A stretch of DNA of 64,000 nucleotides from Bariatricus massiliensis. Its GTDB lineage: Bacteria > Bacillota > Clostridia > Lachnospirales > Lachnospiraceae. The translations under genes were made by a program, and so were the position numbers. The stretch's first letter is position 1; every line of letters starts with the position of its first letter. Positions 26,796 through 35,601 of this stretch are shown here, one piece after another. The notes beneath the pieces were generated by a model. The model saw nothing but the letters and a program-made list of their open reading frames with translations, ran no database searches and was not told the DNA's origin. The stretch spans positions 760,859-824,858 of the forward strand of contig NZ_LT574838.1 of NCBI RefSeq assembly GCF_900086725.1, written 5' to 3'.

Positions 26796-27830
26796 TTACT
26801 TCAAGCCAGCTTCCTTCTTTGCCAGCTGCAGGTCATGCTCTGCCATAATGGCACAAAGCTGCTCATAGCTGGTTTTCTGAGGATTCCAGCCCAGCTTGGT
26901 CTTCGCCTTTGTAGGATCCCCCCACAGGTTCACAACATCAGTAGGACGGAACCACTGCGGATTCACACAAACCACCATCTTGCCAGTTGCCTTGTCGTAG
27001 CCCTTTTCTTCCAGACCTTCGCCCTTCCATTCAATCTCTATACCGTCATTGGCAAAGGCCAGAGTGGTGAACTCACGGACAGTGTGTTGCACACCGGTAG
27101 CAATGACATAATCATCCGGCTCGTCCTGCTGTAGGATCAGCCACATACACTCCACATAGTCCTTTGCGTAACCCCAGTCACGCAAGGAGTTAAGGTTACC
27201 CAGTTCCAAATGATCCTGAAGTCCACAGGCAATACAACCGGCAGCCAGCGTGATTTTACGGGTAACAAAGTTCTCACCGCGGCGTTCAGACTCATGGTTG
27301 AACAAAATGCCGTTGCAGCAGTACATTCCATATGCTTCACGGTATTCCTTCATCATCCAATAGCCATACTGTTTTGCAACAGCATAAGGGCTGTAAGGAT
27401 GGAACGGAGTATTCTCGTTCTGAGGGCATTCCTCAACCTTGCCATACAGTTCGGACGTAGATGCCTGATAAATACGGCAGGTCTTTTCTAACCCAGCAAT
27501 GTGTACAGCCTCCAATACACGCAGAACGCCTAACGCATCCACATCACCGGTGTACTCTGCAGCATCAAAAGAAACACCAACATGACTCTGTGCTGCCAGA
27601 TTATAAATCTCATCAGGCTTTACCAGCAGAACAATGCGGATGATGCTGGAAGAGTCAGACAGATCGCCCTCGTGAATATGCAGCTTATCCATGATGTGGT
27701 CGATACGGGCAGTTGTAGAAACGGATGCCCGGCGAATGATGCCGTGTACCTCGTAGCCCTTTTCCAACAGGAATTCCGCCAGATAAGAACCATCTTGACC
27801 AGTAACGCCAGTAATCAATGCTTTTTTCAT
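26796..27830 (-). CDS. gmd: GDP-mannose 4,6-dehydratase
   Basis: A 344-residue enzyme. GVTGQDGSYLAEFLLEKGYE is the NADP-binding start; STSELYGKVEECPQNENTPF and YSPYAVAKQYGYW hold the catalytic residues; FNHESERRGENFVTRKIT and RDWGYAKDYVECMW are the classic Gmd blocks. It converts GDP-mannose to GDP-4-keto-6-deoxymannose. The ATG at 27830 has GGAG 8 nt away; a TTG two codons up is disfavoured. It follows manA and precedes rmd. Confidence 0.95.
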   Translation of the reverse strand: MKKALITGVTGQDGSYLAEFLLEKGYEVHGIIRRASVSTTARIDHIMDKLHIHEGDLSDSSSIIRIVLLVKPDEIYNLAAQSHVGVSFDAAEYTGDVDALGVLRVLEAVHIAGLEKTCRIYQASTSELYGKVEECPQNENTPFHPYSPYAVAKQYGYWMMKEYREAYGMYCCNGILFNHESERRGENFVTRKITLAAGCIACGLQDHLELGNLNSLRDWGYAKDYVECMWLILQQDEPDDYVIATGVQHTVREFTTLAFANDGIEIEWKGEGLEEKGYDKATGKMVVCVNPQWFRPTDVVNLWGDPTKAKTKLGWNPQKTSYEQLCAIMAEHDLQLAKKEAGLK

Positions 27831-27923
27831 TTTCAATTCTCCTATCTTTACTTAACGCAAATTCATTATGTTTTGTGTTTGTTGTGTATTTTTTTGTGTC
27901 ATTGAAGATAATTGCTTTTGCGA

Positions 27924-28892
27924 CTAGCACCGCACCTTGAGTAACTCTGTTTCCCCCAGAAGGTGGCACCGCCCTATCCCCGCCGGGATGAAAAGGCAGT
28001 CACCTTTACGAAACCTCACTGGTTTCCTTCGTTCGTCTACCGTTTCCACCTGACCTTCGCCATCCAAGCAGAGAAAAATCTGATAAGATTCCTCCCTTGC
28101 CGTAAAAGAGAAGCCTTTTCGTACACAGATATGCTCTGTTTCAAAATATTTACATCGGCATACAATTTCTCTGGAACAACCAGGATAATAACGGACAAAT
28201 CTATTTTTCTTCTGCACTACTTTTGCGGGCTGCATATCCATTACAGATACAGCTTTCTCGAAATGAAGCGGTCTTTTTTGTCCATTCTTGTCAACACGGT
28301 CGTAATCGTAGACACGGTATGTAACATTGGAGCTTTCCTGTATCTCCGCAATTAATGCTCCCGCTCCAATCCCATGTACAACTCCTGCTGGAACATAAAA
28401 ACAGTCGCCTTTCTGTATCTGTACCTTATGCAGATGCTTATCCAGTTCTCCGTCTGTTATAGCTTTTCGCAGTAGTTCCTCCGTGACAGGATGCTCAAAG
28501 CCATAAATCAGTCTTGCACCCTTATCGGTTTCCAGCACATACCACATTTCTGTTTTTCCGTTGTCACCCTCGTATTCTCTTGCATAATCATCATCAGGAT
28601 GAACTTGTACGGACAAATCCTGTTTTGCATCAATGAATTTCACCAAAATGGGCAGTTCCTTCTTTTCTCCGACCTTCGTACCAAGATATTCCGGTTTTCT
28701 GCAAAACACTTCTGCCAACGTCATTCCGGCAAAACTTCCATTAACCACGATACTCTGCCCATCCGGATGTACAGAACATTCCCATGTTTCTGCCAGCGGG
28801 TTCAAATTAATCTGCTTTCCAAAGTTTTCTTGTAAACGAGTCCCGCCCCACAGATAATCCTTACCCACTGGCGCTAACTTTAATATCTCCAT
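27924..28892 (-). CDS. manA: mannose-6-phosphate isomerase, class I
   Basis: A 322-residue cupin enzyme of the Firmicute ManA type. The N-terminus has LKLAPVGKDYLWGGTRLQEN and ETWECSVHPDGQS, the metal site is in LSVQVHPDDDYAREYEG and TEMWYVLE, and YVPAGVVHGIGAGALIAEIQ gives the last ligand. It interconverts fructose-6-phosphate and mannose-6-phosphate, feeding GDP-mannose and possibly a KDN-like acid. It is 15 bp downstream of manC. The second cupin domain continues to the end with FIPAGIGRCHL. Confidence 0.93.
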   Translation of the reverse strand: MEILKLAPVGKDYLWGGTRLQENFGKQINLNPLAETWECSVHPDGQSIVVNGSFAGMTLAEVFCRKPEYLGTKVGEKKELPILVKFIDAKQDLSVQVHPDDDYAREYEGDNGKTEMWYVLETDKGARLIYGFEHPVTEELLRKAITDGELDKHLHKVQIQKGDCFYVPAGVVHGIGAGALIAEIQESSNVTYRVYDYDRVDKNGQKRPLHFEKAVSVMDMQPAKVVQKKNRFVRYYPGCSREIVCRCKYFETEHICVRKGFSFTAREESYQIFLCLDGEGQVETVDERRKPVRFRKGDCLFIPAGIGRCHLLGETELLKVRC

Positions 28893-28907
28893 ATTAGGAC
28901 CCCGCTG

Positions 28908-30224
28908 TTATTGTTTCAGTTCATGTTTCTTTTTATCTGCGACACTGATGCTCTCGCCAATCTGTACTTCGATCAGTTCCAGCTGTGTTGTTGCAGCGAT
29001 TGTATGCTTACATCCCGCCGCCACCATAATGACATCACCAGCTCTCAACTTCTGCTCCATACCATCCACAACAGCTTCGCCAGTACCTGCAACCACCGTC
29101 CACACTTCGTCACGATAGTCATGGCTGTGATAGGTCATGTGCTCACCTGCACGGATGGAAACCTTAACGGTCATGGAACCCGGCTGAACATCCATAACGG
29201 TATAGGTACCCCATGACTTTTCAGCAAACATGGCATCCGTACTGACTTTTTCCACATAAGGCTTCATATAGCCGCTGCGTTCCTTGTCAGATACCAGAAT
29301 TCCATCTCCGCTGGCAGCAATCACCATATCCTTGCACCCCATGCATATGATAGGAATGTTCAGTTCATTGACAATCTGCGTGTTTTCACAGGCAACATCC
29401 ATGATGGCCTTCCCCTTGATATTGTCGGCCATAACCTCCGCCATCATGTTCCATGTGCCGACATCCTTCCACTCGCCGTTGTAGCGAACAACTTGGCTGG
29501 AGGCTTCCTTCTCCACCACAGCATAGTCAAAGGAAATCTTGGTCAGCGTTTCGTACTTTGCATAGAGATCACGGTAATCCGTGAAGTCCACCATGCTATG
29601 AACTTTTTCCAGCAGGTAACCCAACCTGAAAGCAAATACACCCGCATTCCAAAGCGCATTCTGCGCTAAATACTTCTTTGCAGTTTCGGTATCCGGCTTT
29701 TCCTTAAACTCCTTTACCTTGCTGACCTCTCCGTTATCTTCTGGGATGATATATCCATACTTATCACTAGGATAAGTTGGCGTAATCCCCATAAGCGTGA
29801 GATTTACATCTCCTTGTTTTACGGCATCCTCCAGCTTTTTCACACACTCGTAATAGGAATTCTCCACATACGGGTCAACAGGACAAACTGCAACGCCTTC
29901 ATCCTCTCCAACGCCCAGTTCATCATGAAGATATACTGATGCAAGAAGAATTGCAGGGAATGTATCTCTTCTGCAGGGTTCTACACAAATCGAAACCTTG
30001 TCTCCCAACTGATTGTGAATAGCACTTGCCTGAGACTTGCTGGTTGCAATTGTCACCTTGGCATCGGCATCCACAGCCGTAATCTGACGGTACACTCTCT
30101 GCACCATAGACTCGTAGTTTCCACCCTCATCCTTAAACAGCTGGATAAACTGCTTGGATCTCACTTCATTAGACAATGGCCACAGACGCTTTCCGCTGCC
30201 GCCAGACAGTAGAATAATGTTCAT
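28908..30224 (-). CDS. manC: mannose-1-phosphate guanylyltransferase (ManC), with type II isomerase-like cupin tail
   Basis: A 438-residue protein. LLSGGSGKRLWPLSNEVRSK at the start is the GDP-mannose pyrophosphorylase signature; FKEKPDTETAKKYLAQNALW NAGVFAF lies in the middle; the C-terminus has a cupin with GEHMTYHSHDYRDEVWTVVAGTGE, as in bifunctional ManC. It makes GDP-mannose from mannose-1-phosphate and GTP. AGGGAGG precedes the ATG. It is flanked by manA and the mutase. Whether the cupin has isomerase activity is not certain; a separate ManA is present. Confidence 0.94.
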   Translation of the reverse strand: MNIILLSGGSGKRLWPLSNEVRSKQFIQLFKDEGGNYESMVQRVYRQITAVDADAKVTIATSKSQASAIHNQLGDKVSICVEPCRRDTFPAILLASVYLHDELGVGEDEGVAVCPVDPYVENSYYECVKKLEDAVKQGDVNLTLMGITPTYPSDKYGYIIPEDNGEVSKVKEFKEKPDTETAKKYLAQNALWNAGVFAFRLGYLLEKVHSMVDFTDYRDLYAKYETLTKISFDYAVVEKEASSQVVRYNGEWKDVGTWNMMAEVMADNIKGKAIMDVACENTQIVNELNIPIICMGCKDMVIAASGDGILVSDKERSGYMKPYVEKVSTDAMFAEKSWGTYTVMDVQPGSMTVKVSIRAGEHMTYHSHDYRDEVWTVVAGTGEAVVDGMEQKLRAGDVIMVAAGCKHTIAATTQLELIEVQIGESISVADKKKHELKQ

Positions 30225-30238
30225 TCGGTATTCCTCCC

Positions 30239-31921
30239 TTACAGCCCCAATCTTTCTTTAATTGTGGACTGTATCTGCTGTAATCTGATTTCAGCAGCGT
30301 CTTGATCAGCATCCTTGATGCTGTAATAGATCTTTATCTTCGGCTCTGTGCCAGACGGACGTACTGCAATCCAGCTTCCGTCTACCAGAATGTATTTCAA
30401 TACATCCGATGCGGGCAATTTGCCAAAGCCCGGCTCTGCATCCACTGAAATGCTATAATCTATTTTCTGAACGGTATTCTCAAATGGAGAATCTCCGTCC
30501 TTAAGCTCCACCATCACAGATGCAATACGTTCCAAACCATCCTTACCCTTCAGCGTAAAGCTGTCCAGTGCATCCCGATAGTAGCCGTACTCCTTGTAGA
30601 GTTCATTCATTCGATCCAGTAATGTCTTTCTCTGTGCCTTTAGCTGCGCTGCCATTTCACAGATCAGCAGGCTGGAAACCACTGCGTCCTTATCTCTTGC
30701 ATGTGTTCCTGCAAGATAACCATAAGACTCCTCATAACCAAACAGGAAAGTATAATCTCTGGTGGTATCACCGGATTCTCTTGCCTGCTCAAACTGCGTA
30801 ATCTTTTCACCGATAAATTTAAATCCAGTCAGTGTGGAAAACACATTCAGTCCGTGCTTCTTCGCAATCTCAGCGCCAAGTTCTGAGGTAACTACAGTTT
30901 TGACCACAGCGGGTTTGTGGATAGAATTGATATCTGTATTAGAAAGCACAAAGTCCATCAGCAGGGCACCAATCTGATTGCCTGTGAGCAGCTTAAACCC
31001 ATCATCTGTTTTCACCGCTACACCAACTCGGTCACTGTCTGGATCTGTTCCAAGTACAATGTCAGCACCAGTCCGTTCTGCCTGAGCGATACCCATTTCC
31101 AGTGCTTGTCTGTCCTCCGGATTTGGTGAAACAACCGTTGGAAAATTACCGTCTGGGATAACCTGCTCTGCAACGCTGTCCACATTGTTAAATCCTGCCA
31201 ACCATAGGCACTTCTGTACAGGCACGTTGCCCGTACCATGCAACGGTGTGTATATAATATGAAGATTCTTGTCTTCGCTGTATCGGCTCTGCTTCATCAC
31301 GGCGGCAACAAAGTTATCCGTAACATCCGCTGTGTAGATCAGTTTATCATTTCCTATATGAATGCTGTGGTAATCCGTAACAGCATTCATATAGGAAATA
31401 ACCTGCTTCGCCTGATGGGGCACAAGCTGACAGCCATATTCGTCGTACACCTTATAGCCGTTGTATTCCTTCGGGTTATGGCTTGCCGTAAGTACGATAC
31501 CGGCAACTGCATTCCAGAATTTCACAGAGAAACTCAACTGCGGTGTGGGTCTTGCATGCGTATGGAGATATACTTTAATTCCCATTCCACTCAATACATC
31601 TGCTGCGGTCTTGGCAAAATATTCGCTATTATTTCTGGTATCATAACCAATGACCACACCACGCTCGAAACAGACATCTGCACCATATATAGCAAGGAGA
31701 TAGTCACCGAGTCCTTTAGTGGCTTTACCCACCGTGTACTTGTTCATGCGGTTGGTTCCAGCACCCATCACGCCACGCAGGCCACCAGTACCAAACTCTA
31801 AATCCTTGTAGAATCGATCCTCTATTTCTTTTTCATCGTTGATTGCCAGCAGTTCTTTCCGAGTTGTTTCGTTGAAGAATTCGTCGGTTGTCCACTGTTG
31901 GTATCTAAATTTATAGTCCAT
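30239..31921 (-). CDS. phosphoglucomutase/phosphomannomutase
   Basis: A 560-residue alpha-D-phosphohexomutase. GTGGLRGVMGAGTNRMNKYT at about residue 45, the active serine loop IVLTASHNPKEYNGYKVYDE, the metal loop GTDPDSDRVGV, and the sugar and phosphate loops FGYEESYGYLAG and RPSGTEPKIKIYYS are all intact. It makes mannose-1-phosphate (and probably glucose-1-phosphate). The ATG at 31921 follows AAAGGGTGG; a GTG three codons earlier is part of that site. It is the first gene of the polysaccharide operon. Confidence 0.93.
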   Translation of the reverse strand: MDYKFRYQQWTTDEFFNETTRKELLAINDEKEIEDRFYKDLEFGTGGLRGVMGAGTNRMNKYTVGKATKGLGDYLLAIYGADVCFERGVVIGYDTRNNSEYFAKTAADVLSGMGIKVYLHTHARPTPQLSFSVKFWNAVAGIVLTASHNPKEYNGYKVYDEYGCQLVPHQAKQVISYMNAVTDYHSIHIGNDKLIYTADVTDNFVAAVMKQSRYSEDKNLHIIYTPLHGTGNVPVQKCLWLAGFNNVDSVAEQVIPDGNFPTVVSPNPEDRQALEMGIAQAERTGADIVLGTDPDSDRVGVAVKTDDGFKLLTGNQIGALLMDFVLSNTDINSIHKPAVVKTVVTSELGAEIAKKHGLNVFSTLTGFKFIGEKITQFEQARESGDTTRDYTFLFGYEESYGYLAGTHARDKDAVVSSLLICEMAAQLKAQRKTLLDRMNELYKEYGYYRDALDSFTLKGKDGLERIASVMVELKDGDSPFENTVQKIDYSISVDAEPGFGKLPASDVLKYILVDGSWIAVRPSGTEPKIKIYYSIKDADQDAAEIRLQQIQSTIKERLGL

Positions 31922-32465
31922 AACTACCACCCTTTAGTTCATAAGGTTTAACCGTTTCAATCTAAGATGTGGTTCTCCACATCTGCTCATATATGTTCAA
32001 AACCGACAACACCCATTAACTCTGCAATTGTCGATTCGATTTCAGTTTTCAAATAAATATGTGATAATGCAATGTCTGGTAATAACCTACGGAACGTGTG
32101 AATGTATAAAACATTTTCGTATCGTGTAGACGCGTCAAGGTATACGCATGTTTGTTGCTTTTCACACATTCTTTTCGACCACTGCATCCCGCTGTCACTT
32201 ATTGTAGAATTCAATCGTGTTTCTTACATATTTTCCTTCCAATCACCGATTGCCCCCTATTATGTAGGTGTACACTTTACGAAAATGTTTTAATCCTCGC
32301 ACTGATAACTACATCCATACAGGTCTGCCCTTCATCAAAATGTTTTACCCCATGTGCAAAACCCATCTCATTTCAAAACACTTTCCAAAGCCAGACATTG
32401 CTCAGTCCACTTTTCTTATATCTTTGTTACAAACACTAAGCCTTTATATCATTAATTTTATGAAA
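31922..32465. other. 540-bp leader/spacer between polysaccharide operon 1 and element copy 1
   Basis: No recognised gene. An 8-bp hairpin (AGATGTGG, loop TTCT, CCACATCT; 31965-31984) sits 44-63 bp upstream of the mutase start on the transcribed strand and is a possible leader structure. A coding-like minus-strand stretch at about 31987-32160 reads RYENVLYIHTFRRLLPDIAL then IESTIAELMGVVGFEHI and may be a gene remnant. The operon promoter should be here, but I see no clear consensus. Confidence 0.4.
32446..32465 (-). other. candidate guide segment, element copy 1
   Basis: The 20 nt directly after the conserved 3' end of the element (minus strand TTTCATAAAATTAATGATAT) are the position occupied by the guide in TnpB omega RNAs. 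The sequence is not shared with copy 2, as expected for a flank-derived guide. It is a candidate only. Confidence 0.4.
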
Positions 32466-32612
32466 ATAACTTCGAATACTCTCTGCCCACACTCAGGACA
32501 ACTCTTCGCCGACCCAGTCTCCAGAGCCAACCGGCGGTATTCAACCAAAAAGCAAAAGCCTGTAGCTTCCGCCCTTCCCCACGGTTTCCCGCAGGCTCTA
32601 TAAAACCAGTGG
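32466..32612 (-). ncRNA. candidate omega RNA (reRNA) tail of TnpB-like copy 1
   Basis: The 147 nt downstream of the TnpB-like stop are conserved between copies though both coding frames there differ by many replacements. Minus-strand GCGG-GAAA-CCGT (32581-32592) forms a GNRA tetraloop hairpin; in copy 2 it becomes ATGG-GAAA-CTGT, and every changed position still pairs through A-U or G-U. A larger stem AGCCT/AGGCT encloses it, and a CGCCG/CGGCG stem follows. The tail ends at the element boundary, followed by unique sequence, as in TnpB guide RNAs. The scaffold probably also includes the end of the coding gene. Confidence 0.6.
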
Positions 32613-33803
32613 TCATCCCACCTGTTTTCCAAAACTCTTCAGGCATTTCCTTCCCAAATTTATTGCGGCATTCAGATACCGGTTGCCGCTATGCCCTTCC
32701 GGACAGACAAACTCCGCATCCTTTTTCCGTATCTGCTTCCCGCACACGGCACATTGGGAGCTAACTCCCGCCGCATCGGTCTCAAGCACCACTATCCCGG
32801 CCTTCCATGCCTTATACTTCAATTTTTCACGAATCTGATTACTCAGATGCAGCGCCGACCAGTTCCCCGATGCCTTCATCACATACTTGCTGTAATCCTC
32901 CGAATACACCGGCAGGACCAGCACACTCGCCTGATGCTCCACACAATACTCCACGATTTCACGGCTGAACTTATGGGAATAATACTCATTCAGATATTTC
33001 AGCTTCATCCAATACTTTTGGTTGCTCCGGCCTCCAGTCTGATTCCCCGTCGCTTTCTGTGAGCGTTCGAGCGTTTCCTGCACCTTCCTGCATAGATGAG
33101 CATACTCCGCACCGCCTTTTATAAAGCGCACCGTCTTCTGCTCCCCTTCACTGTCCATCACGCACAAAACAGCCAGCCTGTCCCTGTTCGTGAATTGGAC
33201 GGCTGCAATGTTCTCCCCATCTGCAATACGCTCCTTAGCCTTCCTGCCGTCCGGAACCTCTTCCCGCACCGGCACATGGAGCTCAACCTGCTCTCCCTTT
33301 AATATCACCGAAGGAGAAAGACATTCTTCCGTTGGACTAAAGGTGTTGCCGGATAATCTGCAGTGCAACCAGCGCCATGCCTCGCCATCCCAGACCTTCA
33401 GCTCCACAGACTTTTCATTCAGGTCCTTATACATTCCTTTATAAAAGGTGACTGATGCCGCAAAACTCTCCGTCTGTTTCCACTGTCTGTCCCTTGCCAG
33501 ATAGCTTTTCCCCGCCGCAATCGCCGCATTAATGGCAGCCCTGCGAAAATACAAAGGAATTTTCTTCCATGGCAGGGGAAACGGTACTTCTTTCTTATCT
33601 CTTCCCACAATGGTCAGCTGCTCCAGACTTCTCATGACCTGCTGGCTGCCAGCATTCAATTGCGCCTGCTGATTCAAATACAGTTCATAGTAGAACTGCA
33701 GCACTTCGTTGTAGAGCATCCGCGTCCTCTCAAGCCACTCCTGGTGATTGCAGCGGAGTATAAACTTTCTAGTCGTGACTGTATAATATGTAGGATTCTT
33801 CAT
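32613..33803 (-). CDS. TnpB-like protein with all RuvC catalytic acids replaced (copy 1)
   Basis: A 396-residue protein of the TnpB fold: N-terminal wedge (about 1-195, with RTRMLYNEVLQFYYELYLNQ), RuvC-I region (about 197-215), helical bridge, RuvC-II region (about 295-310), and a zinc ribbon SSQCAVCG...FVCPEGH (about 353-376) before the final helix. The catalytic D of the GIDLG motif is Q (IAAVQFTNRD), the E of the VEDL motif is P (VLVLPVYSE), and the last D of the D-x-NAA-NI motif is Y (NRYLNAAINL). It should bind an RNA and DNA but not cut. Copy 2 is about 90% identical and shares all three changes. Nuclease-dead TnpB derivatives (TldR) that repress genes in an RNA-guided way are the best precedent. 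Confidence 0.8.
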   Translation of the reverse strand: MKNPTYYTVTTRKFILRCNHQEWLERTRMLYNEVLQFYYELYLNQQAQLNAGSQQVMRSLEQLTIVGRDKKEVPFPLPWKKIPLYFRRAAINAAIAAGKSYLARDRQWKQTESFAASVTFYKGMYKDLNEKSVELKVWDGEAWRWLHCRLSGNTFSPTEECLSPSVILKGEQVELHVPVREEVPDGRKAKERIADGENIAAVQFTNRDRLAVLCVMDSEGEQKTVRFIKGGAEYAHLCRKVQETLERSQKATGNQTGGRSNQKYWMKLKYLNEYYSHKFSREIVEYCVEHQASVLVLPVYSEDYSKYVMKASGNWSALHLSNQIREKLKYKAWKAGIVVLETDAAGVSSQCAVCGKQIRKKDAEFVCPEGHSGNRYLNAAINLGRKCLKSFGKQVG

Positions 33804-33829
33804 TTTTCGGATTTTTTCCTCGCCAAATT

Positions 33830-33852
33830 TCGTAGAGTACGATACTTCACGA
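33830..33852. repeat. leader palindrome of TnpB-like gene, copy 1 (centre CGA)
   Basis: TCGTAGAGTA, then CGA, then TACTTCACGA, an imperfect 10+3+10 palindrome in the 5' leader between the promoter and the ATG at 33803. It is an inverted copy of the palindrome at 34028-34050, with matching centre (CGA is the complement of TCG). Confidence 0.85.
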
Positions 33853-33910
33853 GATTATTAGGCATTATTCCAGTTTTATTAACCATAGCTTTTATGACTT
33901 TTTGCTGAAA

Positions 33911-33939
33911 TTTGTAGAAACTCATATAAATGTAAACAA
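33911..33939 (-). promoter_or_regulatory. promoter of TnpB-like gene, copy 1
   Basis: Minus-strand TTGTTT (33934-33939) and TACAAA (33911-33916), 17-bp spacer. The same arrangement with TACAAT occurs in copy 2, so it is conserved while the surrounding DNA differs. The transcript would have a leader of about 100 nt including the palindrome at 33830. Confidence 0.65.
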
Positions 33940-34019
33940 TATTAGACAAGAAAGTTCTCTCCTCTTTACTTTTCTAATTGATTGTGCTAAGATATTTAAG
34001 AATTTGATAAAAAAGCACA

Positions 34020-34058
34020 AAAAAATATCGTGAAGTATCGTACTTCACGATATTTTTT
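34020..34058. terminator. 18-bp palindrome at element end, copy 1; terminator for wzx2
   Basis: An A tract, ATATCGTGAAGTA, centre TCG, TACTTCACGATAT and a T tract form 18-bp arms (34020-34037, 34041-34058). It looks like a perfect bidirectional intrinsic terminator and lies 40 bp after the stop of the flippase gene. It is also the left boundary of the element and the inverted partner of the leader palindrome at 33830. Confidence 0.85.
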
Positions 34059-34098
34059 CTATCTTTAATTTTAGAAATAAATAGAATAGTCCTGCATA

Positions 34099-35571
34099 TT
34101 AGCGACATCTATTTTTAAAAATTACCTTTATTTTATCTATTAATTCTGCTTCCATTTCTAAAACAAGCTTATATTTTGCTTTTGTCAACGTCAATATGTA
34201 TATCATAAAAAACAATATCATGGAGATTAAAAGGGTAAAAAAAGGTATAAGATCAAGTAATTTAATAGTTGAAGCTAAAGCACCGCTCAAGACTAATGCT
34301 ACAAAAATTTTTACAAAATACATATTTTTATATATTTCTTTCATGATGTTTTTCAAGGCAGCGTATTGTACCGCAAACACCGCCAACTCTGCTGCTAAAG
34401 TTCCTACCGCTGCTCCCACTGATGCATATTGGGGGATAAGAATCAGATTAATTATTAAATTAACAGCCGCCCCCACTATCTCTGAATAAAGCACATATTT
34501 CTCTTTACCTAATGGAATTAGTATTTGTATTCCCATAATGTTTGTCAGTCCAACGAGAAAAACTGTTGGCATTATAATCTGCATTGGCAGTATAGCGCCA
34601 TTAAACGCTGAGCCTGATAAAAAGTAGATTCCCTGTTTCGCGAATAGGATAAAATATACCGAAACAGCTGCAGATAATATAAGAACAAAAGAGAACGCTT
34701 TCTGTATAATATTCTTAAATGCTTCTTCATGTCCATGCTCTATATAGTAAGATGTTCTTGGCAACAACACGGTTCCCAAGGAGGTGACAAAACTTATTAA
34801 TATCGTTTTTATCTTTACTGCCGCATTATAATAGCCAACATCAGTGTCTGTTTTCATAAACCCTAACATCACTGTGTCGAGATGTGTATAGATTGTGGTA
34901 GCAACAGACATCGCAAAAAAGATAAAAATTGCTTTTATATGCTTTTTCAGTTGTAGTCTATAATCACTTTTTTTTCTCTCAATAAATTTCCTCATATTTA
35001 TGAAATTTAATAAGTTAGAAGCTGAAGCGGCAAAAATAGATATTGCTCCATATAAAATATAATCATTTTTATCATGAATTAAAATAAACATAGCCACAAT
35101 AGCTATTATTTTAAACACCATAGAGCGTATAGTTATATAGGCATATTCTTCCAGTGCTTTATACAGCCATTCAACACCAAATGTATTAAATAACATCGTT
35201 AAACTGACAATTATCATTAGTTCTTTTTCTTCTGCCAATTGTGGAATATTATAAAGAGAAATGAAAAAGAATACATAAGATATAATAGTTGTACATATAT
35301 TAATAAGCATTATTTCTCTGACTGTGTTTGTTAATTCCTCTTTTTTATCCCGAACTCTTGCACAGGCCCGGATTCCATATGTTGGTATACCCAATTGAGC
35401 AAATACATTAAAGTAATAAATTACAGACGTTGCAAATGAAACCTTGCCCGTCCCATCCGGCAACAGAATTCTGGAAATATACGGGAATGTTATCAAAGGA
35501 AATATTAAATTTGATGCGGTGAGAATACTATTGAAAATAAAATTTAATTTAAGTGATTTTTTAGTTTTCAC
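34099..35571 (-). CDS. oligosaccharide flippase (Wzx-type), locus 2
   Basis: A 490-residue protein with about 14 spans. LNFIFNSILTASNLIFPLIT FPYISRILLPDGTGKVSFA at the start and GIPTYGIRACARVRDKKEEL are typical of Firmicute Wzx proteins. It starts at a GTG with AAAGGGAA upstream. It is the last gene of locus 2 and distinct from the flippase of locus 1, so the two loci make different polymers. Its composition is clearly AT-rich. Confidence 0.9.
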   Translation of the reverse strand: MKTKKSLKLNFIFNSILTASNLIFPLITFPYISRILLPDGTGKVSFATSVIYYFNVFAQLGIPTYGIRACARVRDKKEELTNTVREIMLINICTTIISYVFFFISLYNIPQLAEEKELMIIVSLTMLFNTFGVEWLYKALEEYAYITIRSMVFKIIAIVAMFILIHDKNDYILYGAISIFAASASNLLNFINMRKFIERKKSDYRLQLKKHIKAIFIFFAMSVATTIYTHLDTVMLGFMKTDTDVGYYNAAVKIKTILISFVTSLGTVLLPRTSYYIEHGHEEAFKNIIQKAFSFVLILSAAVSVYFILFAKQGIYFLSGSAFNGAILPMQIIMPTVFLVGLTNIMGIQILIPLGKEKYVLYSEIVGAAVNLIINLILIPQYASVGAAVGTLAAELAVFAVQYAALKNIMKEIYKNMYFVKIFVALVLSGALASTIKLLDLIPFFTLLISMILFFMIYILTLTKAKYKLVLEMEAELIDKIKVIFKNRCR

Positions 35572-35601
35572 TTTCTGTTCCCTTTCTATATGAAAATTTC
35601 C

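Larger units (their letters stand above)
32466..34059 (-). mobile_element. 1.6-kb IS605/IS1341-like element, copy 1, with dead TnpB-like gene and no TnpA
   Basis: The segment is nearly identical in structure to 42253-43869. Homology starts at a 3' tail ending ATTCGAAGTTAT (minus strand) and stops exactly after the T tract of a long palindrome at the other end. It holds one gene (TnpB-like), a conserved promoter and two related palindromes. There is no TnpA, and no target-site duplication, as expected for this superfamily. It is in direct orientation with copy 2, flanking polysaccharide locus 2. Confidence 0.75.

Noticed and set aside
28908..30224. ManC as a full bifunctional isomerase making ManA redundant
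   Set aside because: The cupin tail is present, but a separate intact ManA lies next to it, so isomerase activity cannot be claimed.
32458..32646. Small open frame overlapping the end of each TnpB-like gene, present in both copies
   Set aside because: Amino acids change freely between copies while RNA pairing is kept, so an RNA role explains the conservation better.
33934..33950. Nine-base match (AATATTAGA) between the copy 2 guide segment and the TnpB-like promoter region
   Set aside because: The match does not start at the first guide base, and a 9-mer is expected by chance in 64 kb.
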